A DNA stretch of 41,229 nt. It comes from Bacillus litorisediminis. GTDB lineage: Bacteria; Bacillota; Bacilli; Bacillales; JC228. The notes under the pieces are model-generated. The model was not told the DNA's origin and did no database searches. It saw only the letters and a list, made by a program, of their open reading frames with translations. The translations under genes and the position numbers were made by a program. The stretch covers positions 1 to 41,229 of the forward strand of contig NZ_JAKZKT010000038.1 in the NCBI RefSeq assembly GCF_022808645.1. Direction: 5' to 3'. How positions within the stretch are numbered: position 1 is the first letter of the stretch; every line of letters starts with the position of its first letter. Positions 1-9,679 of the stretch are shown here, in pieces.

Positions 1-4
1 ATAT

Positions 5-80
5 ACACGTAACTCCATTTCTTTTGTCTTGTTTCTAGACAATTCAAGTATAAAAGAATTGGATGTCTACGTGTTTTTTT
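5..80. other. Nested hairpin with T-tract at window start
   Basis: Bases 5-11 (ACACGTA) pair with 68-74 (TACGTGT). Just inside, TAGACA (36-41) is complementary to TGTCTA (64-69), so the two stems compete or nest, and a run of T follows from 74 to 80. On the + strand this could be the terminator of a gene lying before the window. Nothing else is recognisable in the first 159 bases, which lie downstream of the minus-strand penicillin-binding protein gene. Confidence 0.3.
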
Positions 81-159
81 ATGAATAAAAAGTTGTGTTC
101 AAACCCCAACAAATATTATAGAGCCTTTCTTCTAACCTTAAGTCGTGGTTCTTCCTTTT

Positions 160-3021
160 TTAAGGGGTATCTTGATTTCCATTACCTTTGCCTTTACCAT
201 TCCCATTTCCATTGGTAGGATTTTCACTCTGGTCAGGCGAAGTTGTTGTTTCCGTATCTCCTCCAGTGGAGCTATCAGGCTTGGCTTCACCTACCTGAAT
301 AAGATTCGAAGGCTTCGATTCCTGTCCTGCGATATCAACAGCTATTACATAGAATTGCCCGTTCCCTGCTTGGAAGGATAGATCTTTTCCAGCTAAGACA
401 TTTCCGACAACAGTAACTGAATTATCACCCTTCTTTTGATAAACCCGATATCCTACTACATCATTTTCTCCATGGGCTTTCCAGGTTAATGTTTGGCCAG
501 ATGATGAAATTGTAAGAGGCGCCGGAACTTTTCCATTTTCCTTCATTACATTATCAGGAACAAGAATTTTAGACCATTTTTCACCTGAAGGAATTAACTG
601 TTTAGGGTCTGACAGGTTTTTTCCTCCCATTTTTTCTATGAACTCTGGGCTCAATAATAAACCTTCTTGTGTAAATTCTTCTGGAGTTGTTTCTAAAGCA
701 AGATAACGTTTATCGCCAATTGTTACATAGCGTCCTTCGATTAAGCTATTGTCTGTTTCAGTTGGCACAAATTTGGCATTAAAAATGTCTGTTGCCACAA
801 GTCCTGAATCCGCGCAGAGCTCAGAAGGAAGCATTCCCGAGACTGTACAATAGGATCTCTGCACAATTCCGCCAGGCATTTCGAAATTCTCTTTTGGTGC
901 TACCAGGTCCGGGTTGATTTCATAAGCTGCATTCATTAAATCAGCCCATAGATAAATATTCCGTACGCCTGGTGAAAGACTCTTATAGCTAGGTTCTAGC
1001 GTTTTGGGCGTATCGTAGCCAATCCAAACTCCAAACGTTACATTAGGATTGGTTGCGACAAACCAGGAATCGTTTGTATCTTGAGAAGTTCCTGTTTTTC
1101 CAGCCCAATCAGCCCGGAAGTTCAGGCGTCCTGGCAGTCCGGCAGCGGTTCCTTCAGTAATGACATCTCTCATCATATCAATGGTTAAGTAGGCTGTCTG
1201 CCTACTGAATACATCCACTGGCTTGCTTTCATGCTTATAGATGGTCTCTCCATCTTTATTCACAATTTTTTCAATCATATAGGCATCAATAAATTTCCCG
1301 TCGTTAGCAAAGGTCGCATAGGCATTTACATTTTCTTCTACAGTTACACCGTAAGTCATCCCGCCTAAGGCCATTGCTATGTTATAGTAATCGCCCTCCG
1401 TAAGGGAAGTAAAGCCCATTTTCTTTAAATAATCAGCTGGGCGGTATTGGAGGATGTCGACATAGGCTTTAACGGCAGGAATGTTAAAGGATTTTGTTAA
1501 TGCATATCTCGCCGTTGTTAAACCATTATAGCCTTTACTATAGTTTTTCGGTTCATAAGACTTTCCGGTCCCATCATCTAAAACTAACTTGACATCCGGA
1601 ATAATAGAAGCCGGCTGCAGTGTTCCAATCTCAAAAGCTGGGGCGTAAACAAGCAATGGTTTCATTGTCGAACCATTTTGGCGGGTAGCATCAGTTGCAT
1701 GGTTTGTTTGTTCCCGGCTATGGTCACGCCCGCCAACAAAGCTAATAATTCTGCCGGTTGCATTTTCAATTAAAACAGCACCTGTTTCAACCGGCTCCAT
1801 CACTATTTCCCCGGTTTCCGGATCTTCCTCAGGTTTATCGTTCCCATAATATGGGAAGTTTTTAGCGACTTCTTGCATTTTGTCATAGATTTCTTTGTCA
1901 ATCGTTGTATGAATGGAATAACCGTTTTGTCTTAAATTTTTATAGGCTAAATCATAATATTCATTATAAAGGTCGTCGTTTGCCTTGAGGTCTTCCATGG
2001 TTAACCCATCTTCTTTGGCAATGATCTCCATTAAAATCTGAGTTGCCCTTTTTTCAACCTCAAAGGTTAGCCAAGGATATTCCTCAATCGGACTTGGTTC
2101 CGGCGGAGCAAAATCCTTGGTTATGTCATATTGCATCGCCTGATCAAATTCCTCTTTGGAGATAAACTCTTCTTCATACATTCGGGTAAGAACTGTTTTC
2201 ATTCTTTCAATCCCAGGTGCCAGCCCCTCAGCTGACTTTACTTTTCCATCTTGTGTGAAAGGCGTGTAGGCAAACGGGCTTTGCGGCAGTCCTGCAATAA
2301 AAGCAGCCTGAGGCAAACTTAAACCAGCTGCATCTACCCCGAATATACCTTTAGCCGCTGTTTGAACACCCGCAATATTTCTGCCAGAAGAGTTTCTTCC
2401 AAATGGTGAAACATTTAAATAGGCTTCTAAGATTTGTTCTTTTGTAAAAAACTTTTCAAGACGTAAAGCTAATAGAATTTCTTTTGCTTTCCGGTCAAAT
2501 GATACCTGACTGGTTAAAATCTGGTTCTTTATGAGCTGTTGGGTTAGGGTACTTCCCCCGGATTGCAACGCAGAATTAGAGAACTCTTGATAAAGAGCAC
2601 GAAGAATCGCTTTTGGAACAATACCAGGGTGCTCCCAGAAATATTCATCCTCAGTAGCAATCAGGGCGTTTTTTAGGTGATCTGAAACATCTTCAAGCTT
2701 TACTTCTTCCCGGTCGATATCGGAACGAAGTTTACCTAAGTACACGTTATTGGCAAAATAGACTTCTGAAGTCTCTTCATAGTTGTATATATCCTTTTGC
2801 ATACTTTCATAAGAGCGCAGGGGCTCGTCTTTTACCAGGGAGGCAAAATAGCCTGCACCTACCCCGCCAGCAAAGGCAGTGCCTAAAATAATTACAATTA
2901 AAAAGACTAATAAAATATTCCAGACTACCCCGTATGTAATACGAGCTCCTTTTTTAGTTTTATCACTTGAAAATATTTGATAAATGGAAAGGAGCTTTTC
3001 TTTCCATGCGTTTTTGTCCAT
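160..3021 (-). CDS. Class A penicillin-binding protein (glycosyltransferase/transpeptidase)
   Basis: Bifunctional peptidoglycan synthase that polymerises glycan strands from lipid II and cross-links stem peptides outside the membrane. The 953-residue protein has a short cytoplasmic N terminus and one membrane anchor (about 31-58). A GT51 transglycosylase domain follows, with the catalytic-Glu motif EDEYFWEHPG (E124) and GGSTLTQQ (155-162). The transpeptidase carries all three signatures: SxxK (S451-K454), SxN (S511-N513) and KTG (642-644). The C terminus holds a fibronectin type III-like segment (about 830-910) and a Gly/Asn/Lys-rich tail, as in several Bacillus PBP1-type enzymes. An AGGGGGAG site precedes the ATG. 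It is divergent from tyrS. The family is certain; which PBP1 paralogue it corresponds to (pbpF, pbpD or ponA type) is not. Confidence 0.93.
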   Translation of the reverse strand: MDKNAWKEKLLSIYQIFSSDKTKKGARITYGVVWNILLVFLIVIILGTAFAGGVGAGYFASLVKDEPLRSYESMQKDIYNYEETSEVYFANNVYLGKLRSDIDREEVKLEDVSDHLKNALIATEDEYFWEHPGIVPKAILRALYQEFSNSALQSGGSTLTQQLIKNQILTSQVSFDRKAKEILLALRLEKFFTKEQILEAYLNVSPFGRNSSGRNIAGVQTAAKGIFGVDAAGLSLPQAAFIAGLPQSPFAYTPFTQDGKVKSAEGLAPGIERMKTVLTRMYEEEFISKEEFDQAMQYDITKDFAPPEPSPIEEYPWLTFEVEKRATQILMEIIAKEDGLTMEDLKANDDLYNEYYDLAYKNLRQNGYSIHTTIDKEIYDKMQEVAKNFPYYGNDKPEEDPETGEIVMEPVETGAVLIENATGRIISFVGGRDHSREQTNHATDATRQNGSTMKPLLVYAPAFEIGTLQPASIIPDVKLVLDDGTGKSYEPKNYSKGYNGLTTARYALTKSFNIPAVKAYVDILQYRPADYLKKMGFTSLTEGDYYNIAMALGGMTYGVTVEENVNAYATFANDGKFIDAYMIEKIVNKDGETIYKHESKPVDVFSRQTAYLTIDMMRDVITEGTAAGLPGRLNFRADWAGKTGTSQDTNDSWFVATNPNVTFGVWIGYDTPKTLEPSYKSLSPGVRNIYLWADLMNAAYEINPDLVAPKENFEMPGGIVQRSYCTVSGMLPSELCADSGLVATDIFNAKFVPTETDNSLIEGRYVTIGDKRYLALETTPEEFTQEGLLLSPEFIEKMGGKNLSDPKQLIPSGEKWSKILVPDNVMKENGKVPAPLTISSSGQTLTWKAHGENDVVGYRVYQKKGDNSVTVVGNVLAGKDLSFQAGNGQFYVIAVDIAGQESKPSNLIQVGEAKPDSSTGGDTETTTSPDQSENPTNGNGNGKGKGNGNQDTP

Positions 3022-3048
3022 GATTTCTCCCCCTCTAAAATCAACCCC

Positions 3049-3054
3049 ATTATA
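3049..3054 (-). promoter_or_regulatory. Extended -10 promoter of the PBP gene
   Basis: Read on the minus strand, TATAAT is preceded by TG and one base (TGCTATAAT), a perfect extended -10. No good -35 is visible 17 bases further upstream. The element lies 28 bases before the PBP start codon. Confidence 0.5.
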
Positions 3055-3094
3055 GCATAAAATGAGAGGGAAAAGACGATAATTAAAGCAAGGA

Positions 3095-3124
3095 TTGACA
3101 AGTAAGAAAAGGTTATGCTAAAAA
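3095..3124 (+). promoter_or_regulatory. tyrS sigma-A promoter
   Basis: A perfect -35 TTGACA (3095-3100) is followed after 18 bases by TAAAAA (3119-3124), with an upstream TG one base away, which suits an extended -10. It lies just before the T-box leader. Confidence 0.5.
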
Positions 3125-3159
3125 AGAGATAACATAAATCTGCATGGATGCTATGAAAG

Positions 3160-4662
<1,503 letters not shown>

Positions 4663-4708
4663 CAATCATCACCCCATTTTCCTATTCAATTGGAAGGTGG
4701 GGTTCTGC

Positions 4709-4819
4709 ATGCTAGAGAACGCTTATAATCGGATAGGATAGGATGTTGAAGTCTGGGATGAGCGATATAAGCCTGAAGAGCAGGATAACGAGATCGATGT
4801 TTACGTTGCTATGAAATGA
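4709..4819 (+). pseudogene. Remnant of a GyrI-like (AraC effector-binding) domain gene
   Basis: In one frame the DNA reads MLENAYNRIG, then a TAG stop (4739-4741), then DVEVWDERYKPEEQDNEID followed by VYVAMK and a stop at 4817-4819. The second part resembles the C-terminal end of GyrI-like small-molecule-binding domains (pattern E-V-[WY]-D-E-R-Y...E-[IV]-D-[IV]-Y-[IV]). The first part resembles a helix further upstream in the same domain. The missing middle and the stop indicate a decayed gene with an internal deletion. The assignment rests on a short pattern recalled from the family. Confidence 0.45.
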
Positions 4820-4843
4820 CATCTTATGCAGAGTTAAACATCA

Positions 4844-4884
4844 AAAAAACCTCAAATCCTTTGAATAAGGACTTGAGGTTTTTT
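4844..4884. terminator. Bidirectional terminator between tyrS and rpsD
   Basis: AAACCTCAA and TCCTT (4847-4861) pair with AAGGA and TTGAGGTTT (4867-4881) with one mismatch. A-tracts and T-tracts flank both sides, so it can end both converging transcripts. Confidence 0.85.
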
Positions 4885-4887
4885 CTA

Positions 4888-5502
<615 letters not shown>

Positions 5503-5552
5503 TTATTATTAATTTGAGGTAAAATAAGGACAGATGTGTTAAACTCTTTGAT

Positions 5553-5630
5553 CATTTTATCTTCTACATATCTTCGCCCCAGCAGCAGAGGGTTACATGA
5601 TATGACTTAAGAATCTTAAGCGATAAAATG
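5553..5630 (-). promoter_or_regulatory. S4 autoregulatory mRNA leader of rpsD
   Basis: On the minus strand CATTTTATC (from 5630) pairs perfectly over 9 bp with GATAAAATG (ending 5553). The pair encloses a conserved-looking core containing GTAACCCTCTGCTGCTGGGG. Firmicute rpsD leaders are known to fold into an S4-binding structure; I infer the same role from position and architecture. The 5491-5867 gap holds this leader, the rpsD promoter, and a small inverted repeat near dgcP. I see nothing else in it. Confidence 0.6.
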
Positions 5631-5677
5631 AAACATAAAAGTATTCCACATAGGCTGCAATATTTTACACAAATTTC

Positions 5678-5706
5678 ATTATATGTTTTACAATAAACAA
5701 AGTCAA
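5678..5706 (-). promoter_or_regulatory. rpsD sigma-A promoter
   Basis: Read on the minus strand: -35 TTGACT (5706-5701), a 17-base spacer, and a perfect -10 TATAAT (5683-5678). Transcription would start just ahead of the S4 leader. Confidence 0.75.
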
Positions 5707-5876
5707 CTCATGTCTTATATGGTAAAATTTATTAAGTGAAACTTGTACCTTTTATTCTCTAATTTTTTACTGTCTTAAAGTATAAAGAAAATAGCAATTA
5801 AATCGATAATAACAATGAACACTGATTTTATCGAGAAATTGATTTGATCGTGATTATAGATTGATAGGTGAGAAAC

Positions 5877-7295
5877 GTGAAAGACATAGCAGAACACAGT
5901 TTGGATGAATTAAATATAGATACCAATTGGTTTAAACCATTATTCGAGTCCACTAAAATGATCCACCATTTTTCAAACGAACAGGACCTTTATATCTTTT
6001 TATTGGATACTGTCAATCGTTTTCAATTGGACAATACTATAATTGAAGTATGGACTTCTGAAGAAGGAGCCGCGAATCATCCGCTTATACATAAAATTAA
6101 TTACCAGCAATCACCAGAAAGAATCTCTGAGGTTTTTTCATCGGGAGAAATAAGCCAGACAACTATCGAACATAATCTAACCGAAATTGTGATTCCTATT
6201 AAAGGTGATCAGGGGATATACGGAGTTTTACTAATCCATACATCCTTAGATGCGGAAAAATTAAAAGTTATTTTCCGGCTGTTATGTGATGAAGCTGGCC
6301 AAGGAATTGAAAAAATAAAATTGTATTCGCAATCAAAGCGAAAAATTAAAGAATTAAAGATGCTAAATGATTTTATTTTAAGGCTCAATACAAGTTTGCG
6401 CTTTACGGAAAGTCTAAAGCTTTTAAAAGAACATTTTATCGAAACATATAATGCGGCCGAAGTCGGGTTTTTCTTTAAAAATAAAGAGCTTTCGTTTGAA
6501 CTGTCTAATGTAAGCACGTCATATTTTTTAACTGAAGATGCCTCTTTTTATAATCAATTTGCCGAAGATCATTTTAAACATAGTACAGCTTCTATTTTTA
6601 TCGGAGATGTGCAGGCTAAACTAGGTTTAATTCAGCCTTCCTTTCAGACTGTTCTGCTGTTTCCTTTTCTTGACGGTGAAGAGTTAATAGGATATACCCT
6701 TTTGCTTCATCCGAATAAATATGCGTGTCGATGGGAAATTTTCAAAAATATTGAGACCCTGATTTTTCATTCCTCCCTTGTGATTACCAATGCACTGCTT
6801 AAGGAAGAACTAGAAAAAATGGTAATGACCGACCCTCTTACCCATCTTTATTCGAGAAGATATTTAAATAAAAAAATTGAAAAATCAATGCGGGAAGATA
6901 ATGAGGGCACCTTTATTATCATAGACATAGATAATTTTAAAGAGGTCAATGATCAGTATGGACACCAAGTAGGGGATAATGTGTTAGTCCAAGTCGGCCA
7001 ACATATTCTCCAAAATATAAGAAAAAATGATATAGGTGCAAGATGGGGCGGAGAAGAGCTTGCTATTTATCTCCCTCGTACCGCGCTCGATGCGGGGTTA
7101 TTAGTCGCCAGCCGTCTAGTAGAGACCGTATCTAATGTCACTAACCCGTCTATTACTGTGTCTTGTGGTATATCATATTGGAAGAACGATGATCATAGTT
7201 CTTCATATAAGAATTTGTTTGCATGGGCGGATCAAGCCCTGTATAAAGCGAAAAGCCTTGGAAAAAACAAAATAATTGTATATGGACATGAATGA
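5877..7295 (+). CDS. dgcP: GAF-GGDEF diguanylate cyclase, DgcP/YtrP type
   Basis: Predicted to make cyclic-di-GMP from two GTP. The 472-residue protein has GAF-like sensory regions (about 20-150 and 160-305) and then a GGDEF domain (about 310-470) starting with the typical DPLTHLYSRRYL. The signature is GGEEL (391-395) where GGDEF/GGEEF is usual. An inhibitory-site RxxD (RKND, 382-385) lies five residues before it. There is no membrane segment, so it should be cytosolic. GTG 5877 is preferred because AGGTGA lies 5 nt upstream; GTG 5868 has no visible site. Position beside rpsD, ytsP and refZ matches B. subtilis ytrP (dgcP). Confidence 0.85.
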   Translation: MKDIAEHSLDELNIDTNWFKPLFESTKMIHHFSNEQDLYIFLLDTVNRFQLDNTIIEVWTSEEGAANHPLIHKINYQQSPERISEVFSSGEISQTTIEHNLTEIVIPIKGDQGIYGVLLIHTSLDAEKLKVIFRLLCDEAGQGIEKIKLYSQSKRKIKELKMLNDFILRLNTSLRFTESLKLLKEHFIETYNAAEVGFFFKNKELSFELSNVSTSYFLTEDASFYNQFAEDHFKHSTASIFIGDVQAKLGLIQPSFQTVLLFPFLDGEELIGYTLLLHPNKYACRWEIFKNIETLIFHSSLVITNALLKEELEKMVMTDPLTHLYSRRYLNKKIEKSMREDNEGTFIIIDIDNFKEVNDQYGHQVGDNVLVQVGQHILQNIRKNDIGARWGGEELAIYLPRTALDAGLLVASRLVETVSNVTNPSITVSCGISYWKNDDHSSSYKNLFAWADQALYKAKSLGKNKIIVYGHE

Positions 7296-7304
7296 ACCAA
7301 ATTA

Positions 7305-7332
7305 AAAAAAGCTGACATTTGTCAGCTTTTTT
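7305..7332. terminator. Bidirectional terminator between dgcP and ytsP
   Basis: AAAAAAGCTGAC (7305-7316) pairs with GTCAGCTTTTTT (7321-7332) around a 4-base loop. It serves the two converging genes. Confidence 0.88.
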
Positions 7333-7341
7333 AAGTAGTAC

Positions 7342-7824
7342 CTACATATAAGAGGCTAAAACTTTCACAAATTCCTCAAGCATTTTTTCATCAATTTCAT
7401 CAAAGCGGTCCAATTCAGGACTATCAATGTCTAATACCCCTATAACTTTCCCCTCTTTTAATATAGGGACTACAATTTCGGAGCGGGATGCGGCATCGCA
7501 GGCAATGTGACCTGGAAACTGATGCACATCAGGTACTCGCATCGTTTGCTTTGACTTTGCTGCTGTTCCGCAAACTCCTTTTCCAAGCGGTATCCTGACA
7601 CACGCGGGTAGTCCTTGGAATGGCCCCAGTACAAGCTCGCCATTCTCCTCTAACAAATAGAATCCGACCCAATTAATCCGATCTAAAAATTGATTAAGTA
7701 AGGCACTGGCATTACTTAAGTTTGCCACCCGATTTGTTTCTCCCTCAAGCAATGAACTTAACTGTTTTATAACTAAAGCATAGTTTTCTTCTTTTGATTT
7801 TGTGTAATGTTCGACTTTAAACAA
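7342..7824 (-). CDS. ytsP: Free methionine-(R)-sulfoxide reductase (GAF domain)
   Basis: Repairs free oxidised methionine, reducing Met-(R)-O with thioredoxin. It is a single GAF domain of 160 residues. The three family cysteines are present: C75 in PFQGLPACVRIP, C85 in GKGVCGTA and C109 in FPGHIACDAAS. The motif SEIVVPI...GVLDIDSP is characteristic. The frame is open further upstream, but TTG 7824 has an AGGTGG site with 6-nt spacing and gives MFKVEHY, like the MF-VE start of the B. subtilis protein. The end converges on dgcP. Confidence 0.9.
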   Translation of the reverse strand: MFKVEHYTKSKEENYALVIKQLSSLLEGETNRVANLSNASALLNQFLDRINWVGFYLLEENGELVLGPFQGLPACVRIPLGKGVCGTAAKSKQTMRVPDVHQFPGHIACDAASRSEIVVPILKEGKVIGVLDIDSPELDRFDEIDEKMLEEFVKVLASYM

Positions 7825-8049
7825 CAATAACCACCTCAAGTCATCGTATAATATTTAACTATTGTATCAGAAAATCGATATTTTTAAGAGAAAGTGTCGA
7901 GAACTTTTTAAAGGAAATTGTAAGTTTTAAAAGAAACCATGTAATAAAAGGGATTACTCAAATCCTTGGCTATCTTTTATATTATTGTGTAAATGCTGCT
8001 AGTGTCCATTTGTCTTCTCTACTATTCTAAAGAAATGTGAGTGATCAAA

Positions 8050-8685
8050 ATGTCCTATGCCACACATAAAAAAACGGAAATATTAGACTCAGCCTTGTAT
8101 CTATTCCATACAAAAGGATATGCTGGTACTTCACTTCGCGACATAGCAACAAAGGCAAATGTGAATGTAGCACATATTTCTTATTATTTTCATAATAAAC
8201 AAGGTTTGCTTGAACATTGCATTGCTATGTTTTTTGAGCCCTATCTGAACGAGATTGAAAAGGCTGTTAGAGAGCTTGAACATAAGGACCCTCGTACCGT
8301 TTTAAACGAGCTGATTAAACGGCTTTTAAAATTTCAATGCAAAAACTTATCTCTTACAAGATTTGTATGGCGCGAGCTTTCAATTGATTCCCAAGTTGTT
8401 CGCGAAATATTATCGACTTATCTGATGAAAGAGCGTTTTTTGTTGAAAACCATATTTGATGCTGGCAATCGTAAAAGAGTTTTTGTAAAACGGCCAGTTG
8501 AATATATGGTCGTGCAATTAAAAGCAATGATTACCATGCCTTTTTTAAATGCACAATATATGGCTGAAATTTGGCAAATCTACCCACAAGATACTTATTT
8601 TGCAAATAGATATGCAAAAGAAATTATTGAATGGTTTAACCAATATTTATTTATAACGGAAGAGCAAGCCATGATTGTCAATTAG
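8050..8685 (+). CDS. refZ: TetR-family regulator RefZ
   Basis: DNA-binding protein of the TetR fold. In B. subtilis RefZ (YttP) binds origin-proximal sites and acts on FtsZ positioning during sporulation. The 211-residue protein starts MSYATHKKTEILDSALYLF. Its helix-turn-helix is TSLRDIATKANVNVAHISYYF (about 28-48), with the characteristic YYFHNKQGLLEH that follows. ATG 8050 is preferred to the in-frame GTG 8041 because GAGTGA lies 6 nt ahead and the length fits the family. Its place between ytsP and hisJ/ezrA agrees with B. subtilis. Confidence 0.85.
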   Translation: MSYATHKKTEILDSALYLFHTKGYAGTSLRDIATKANVNVAHISYYFHNKQGLLEHCIAMFFEPYLNEIEKAVRELEHKDPRTVLNELIKRLLKFQCKNLSLTRFVWRELSIDSQVVREILSTYLMKERFLLKTIFDAGNRKRVFVKRPVEYMVVQLKAMITMPFLNAQYMAEIWQIYPQDTYFANRYAKEIIEWFNQYLFITEEQAMIVN

Positions 8686-8708
8686 TAATTCAATAAAATC
8701 AATCTGAA

Positions 8709-9509
8709 TTAAATAAAGTCCTGAATCAGAGGATAATCAGCTCCAAGCTCTTTCGCCTGATGGGCATCTGATCCGAATACTAACGGAATTTCCAATTGTT
8801 TTGCCAATTTTAAAATGTCTAAATTTGGATATATTTCACGGCACAGCGGTTTACGTAGACCGGCCGTATTCATATCCAATTCATATCCCTTCTCTTTAAT
8901 CTCTCTCAAAATTTCCATAATGGAAGCAGAGAAAGATTGGAAAGGGGGATATTTTTTTTTGAACTTTGCCGCTAAAGTGATATGTCCTATTCTCTTTGGC
9001 TTGAATGGACCTAATTCCGCCTGGATTGATTTTAAAACCTGATCAAAATAGAGCTGATAAACTTCATCAATACCGCCTGTTAAACGAATCGCTTCTGCGA
9101 ATGTATCAGGACTGTAATCGATACAGATCCATTTATGCTGGCATTGAAGGAAGTGGACAGAAAGAATGCTGTCATCCAAATGCGGACCGTATTTGTTTAA
9201 AAATTCTTCAGTTTCTTCTTCAAAACCGGCAATATAATCAATTTCAAATCCAGTTTTAATAGTGATTTTATTTTTATATTGTTCTTTTAGCCGCTTTATT
9301 TCCATTATATATGGCTCTACATCCTCAAGCTTAATTGCACTGTCTTGAAGCGGAGCAGGATCATTAAAACTGGAAGGAAGCGGGGCATGTTCTGTAAAAG
9401 TAATAGAGGAAAACCCTTTTTTTATAGCTTGTTCTATATATTCTTCAAATGAATCCTTTGTCCCATGCGGGCAAAAAGGAGAATGGATATGGGCATCACG
9501 TTTTTCCAT
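8709..9509 (-). CDS. hisJ: Histidinol-phosphatase, PHP family
   Basis: Dephosphorylates L-histidinol phosphate, a late step of histidine synthesis. The PHP-type metallohydrolase has 266 residues. It opens with MEKRDAHIHSPFCPHG, carrying the metal-binding HxH (H7, H9). Other conserved stretches are ITFTEHAPLP, DSILSVHFL, KPKRIGHITL and the C-terminal FGSDAH. A GGAGG site lies 8 nt before the ATG. As in B. subtilis it is separate from the his operon and next to ezrA, to which it is divergent. Confidence 0.93.
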   Translation of the reverse strand: MEKRDAHIHSPFCPHGTKDSFEEYIEQAIKKGFSSITFTEHAPLPSSFNDPAPLQDSAIKLEDVEPYIMEIKRLKEQYKNKITIKTGFEIDYIAGFEEETEEFLNKYGPHLDDSILSVHFLQCQHKWICIDYSPDTFAEAIRLTGGIDEVYQLYFDQVLKSIQAELGPFKPKRIGHITLAAKFKKKYPPFQSFSASIMEILREIKEKGYELDMNTAGLRKPLCREIYPNLDILKLAKQLEIPLVFGSDAHQAKELGADYPLIQDFI

Positions 9510-9679
9510 TGAATAAGCCTCCGTATTGTCAAAATTCGACTTTGCTGAAAAAACTTTGAAAAACCTTGTAAAATATACACAAAAATCGTCGTTTACATGG
9601 TATCATAAAAACATTAGATTCTTCACGATATTTGAATGAGAAATTCTGATATATTTGCATTTGGAACAGGGGGCTTACG

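Noticed and set aside
4670-4706. GC-rich hairpin (CCCCATTTTCC/GGAAGGTGGGG) directly after tyrS as its main terminator
   Set aside because: It pairs well with G-T pairs but no T-tract follows. The strong bidirectional terminator at 4844-4884 is the better candidate.
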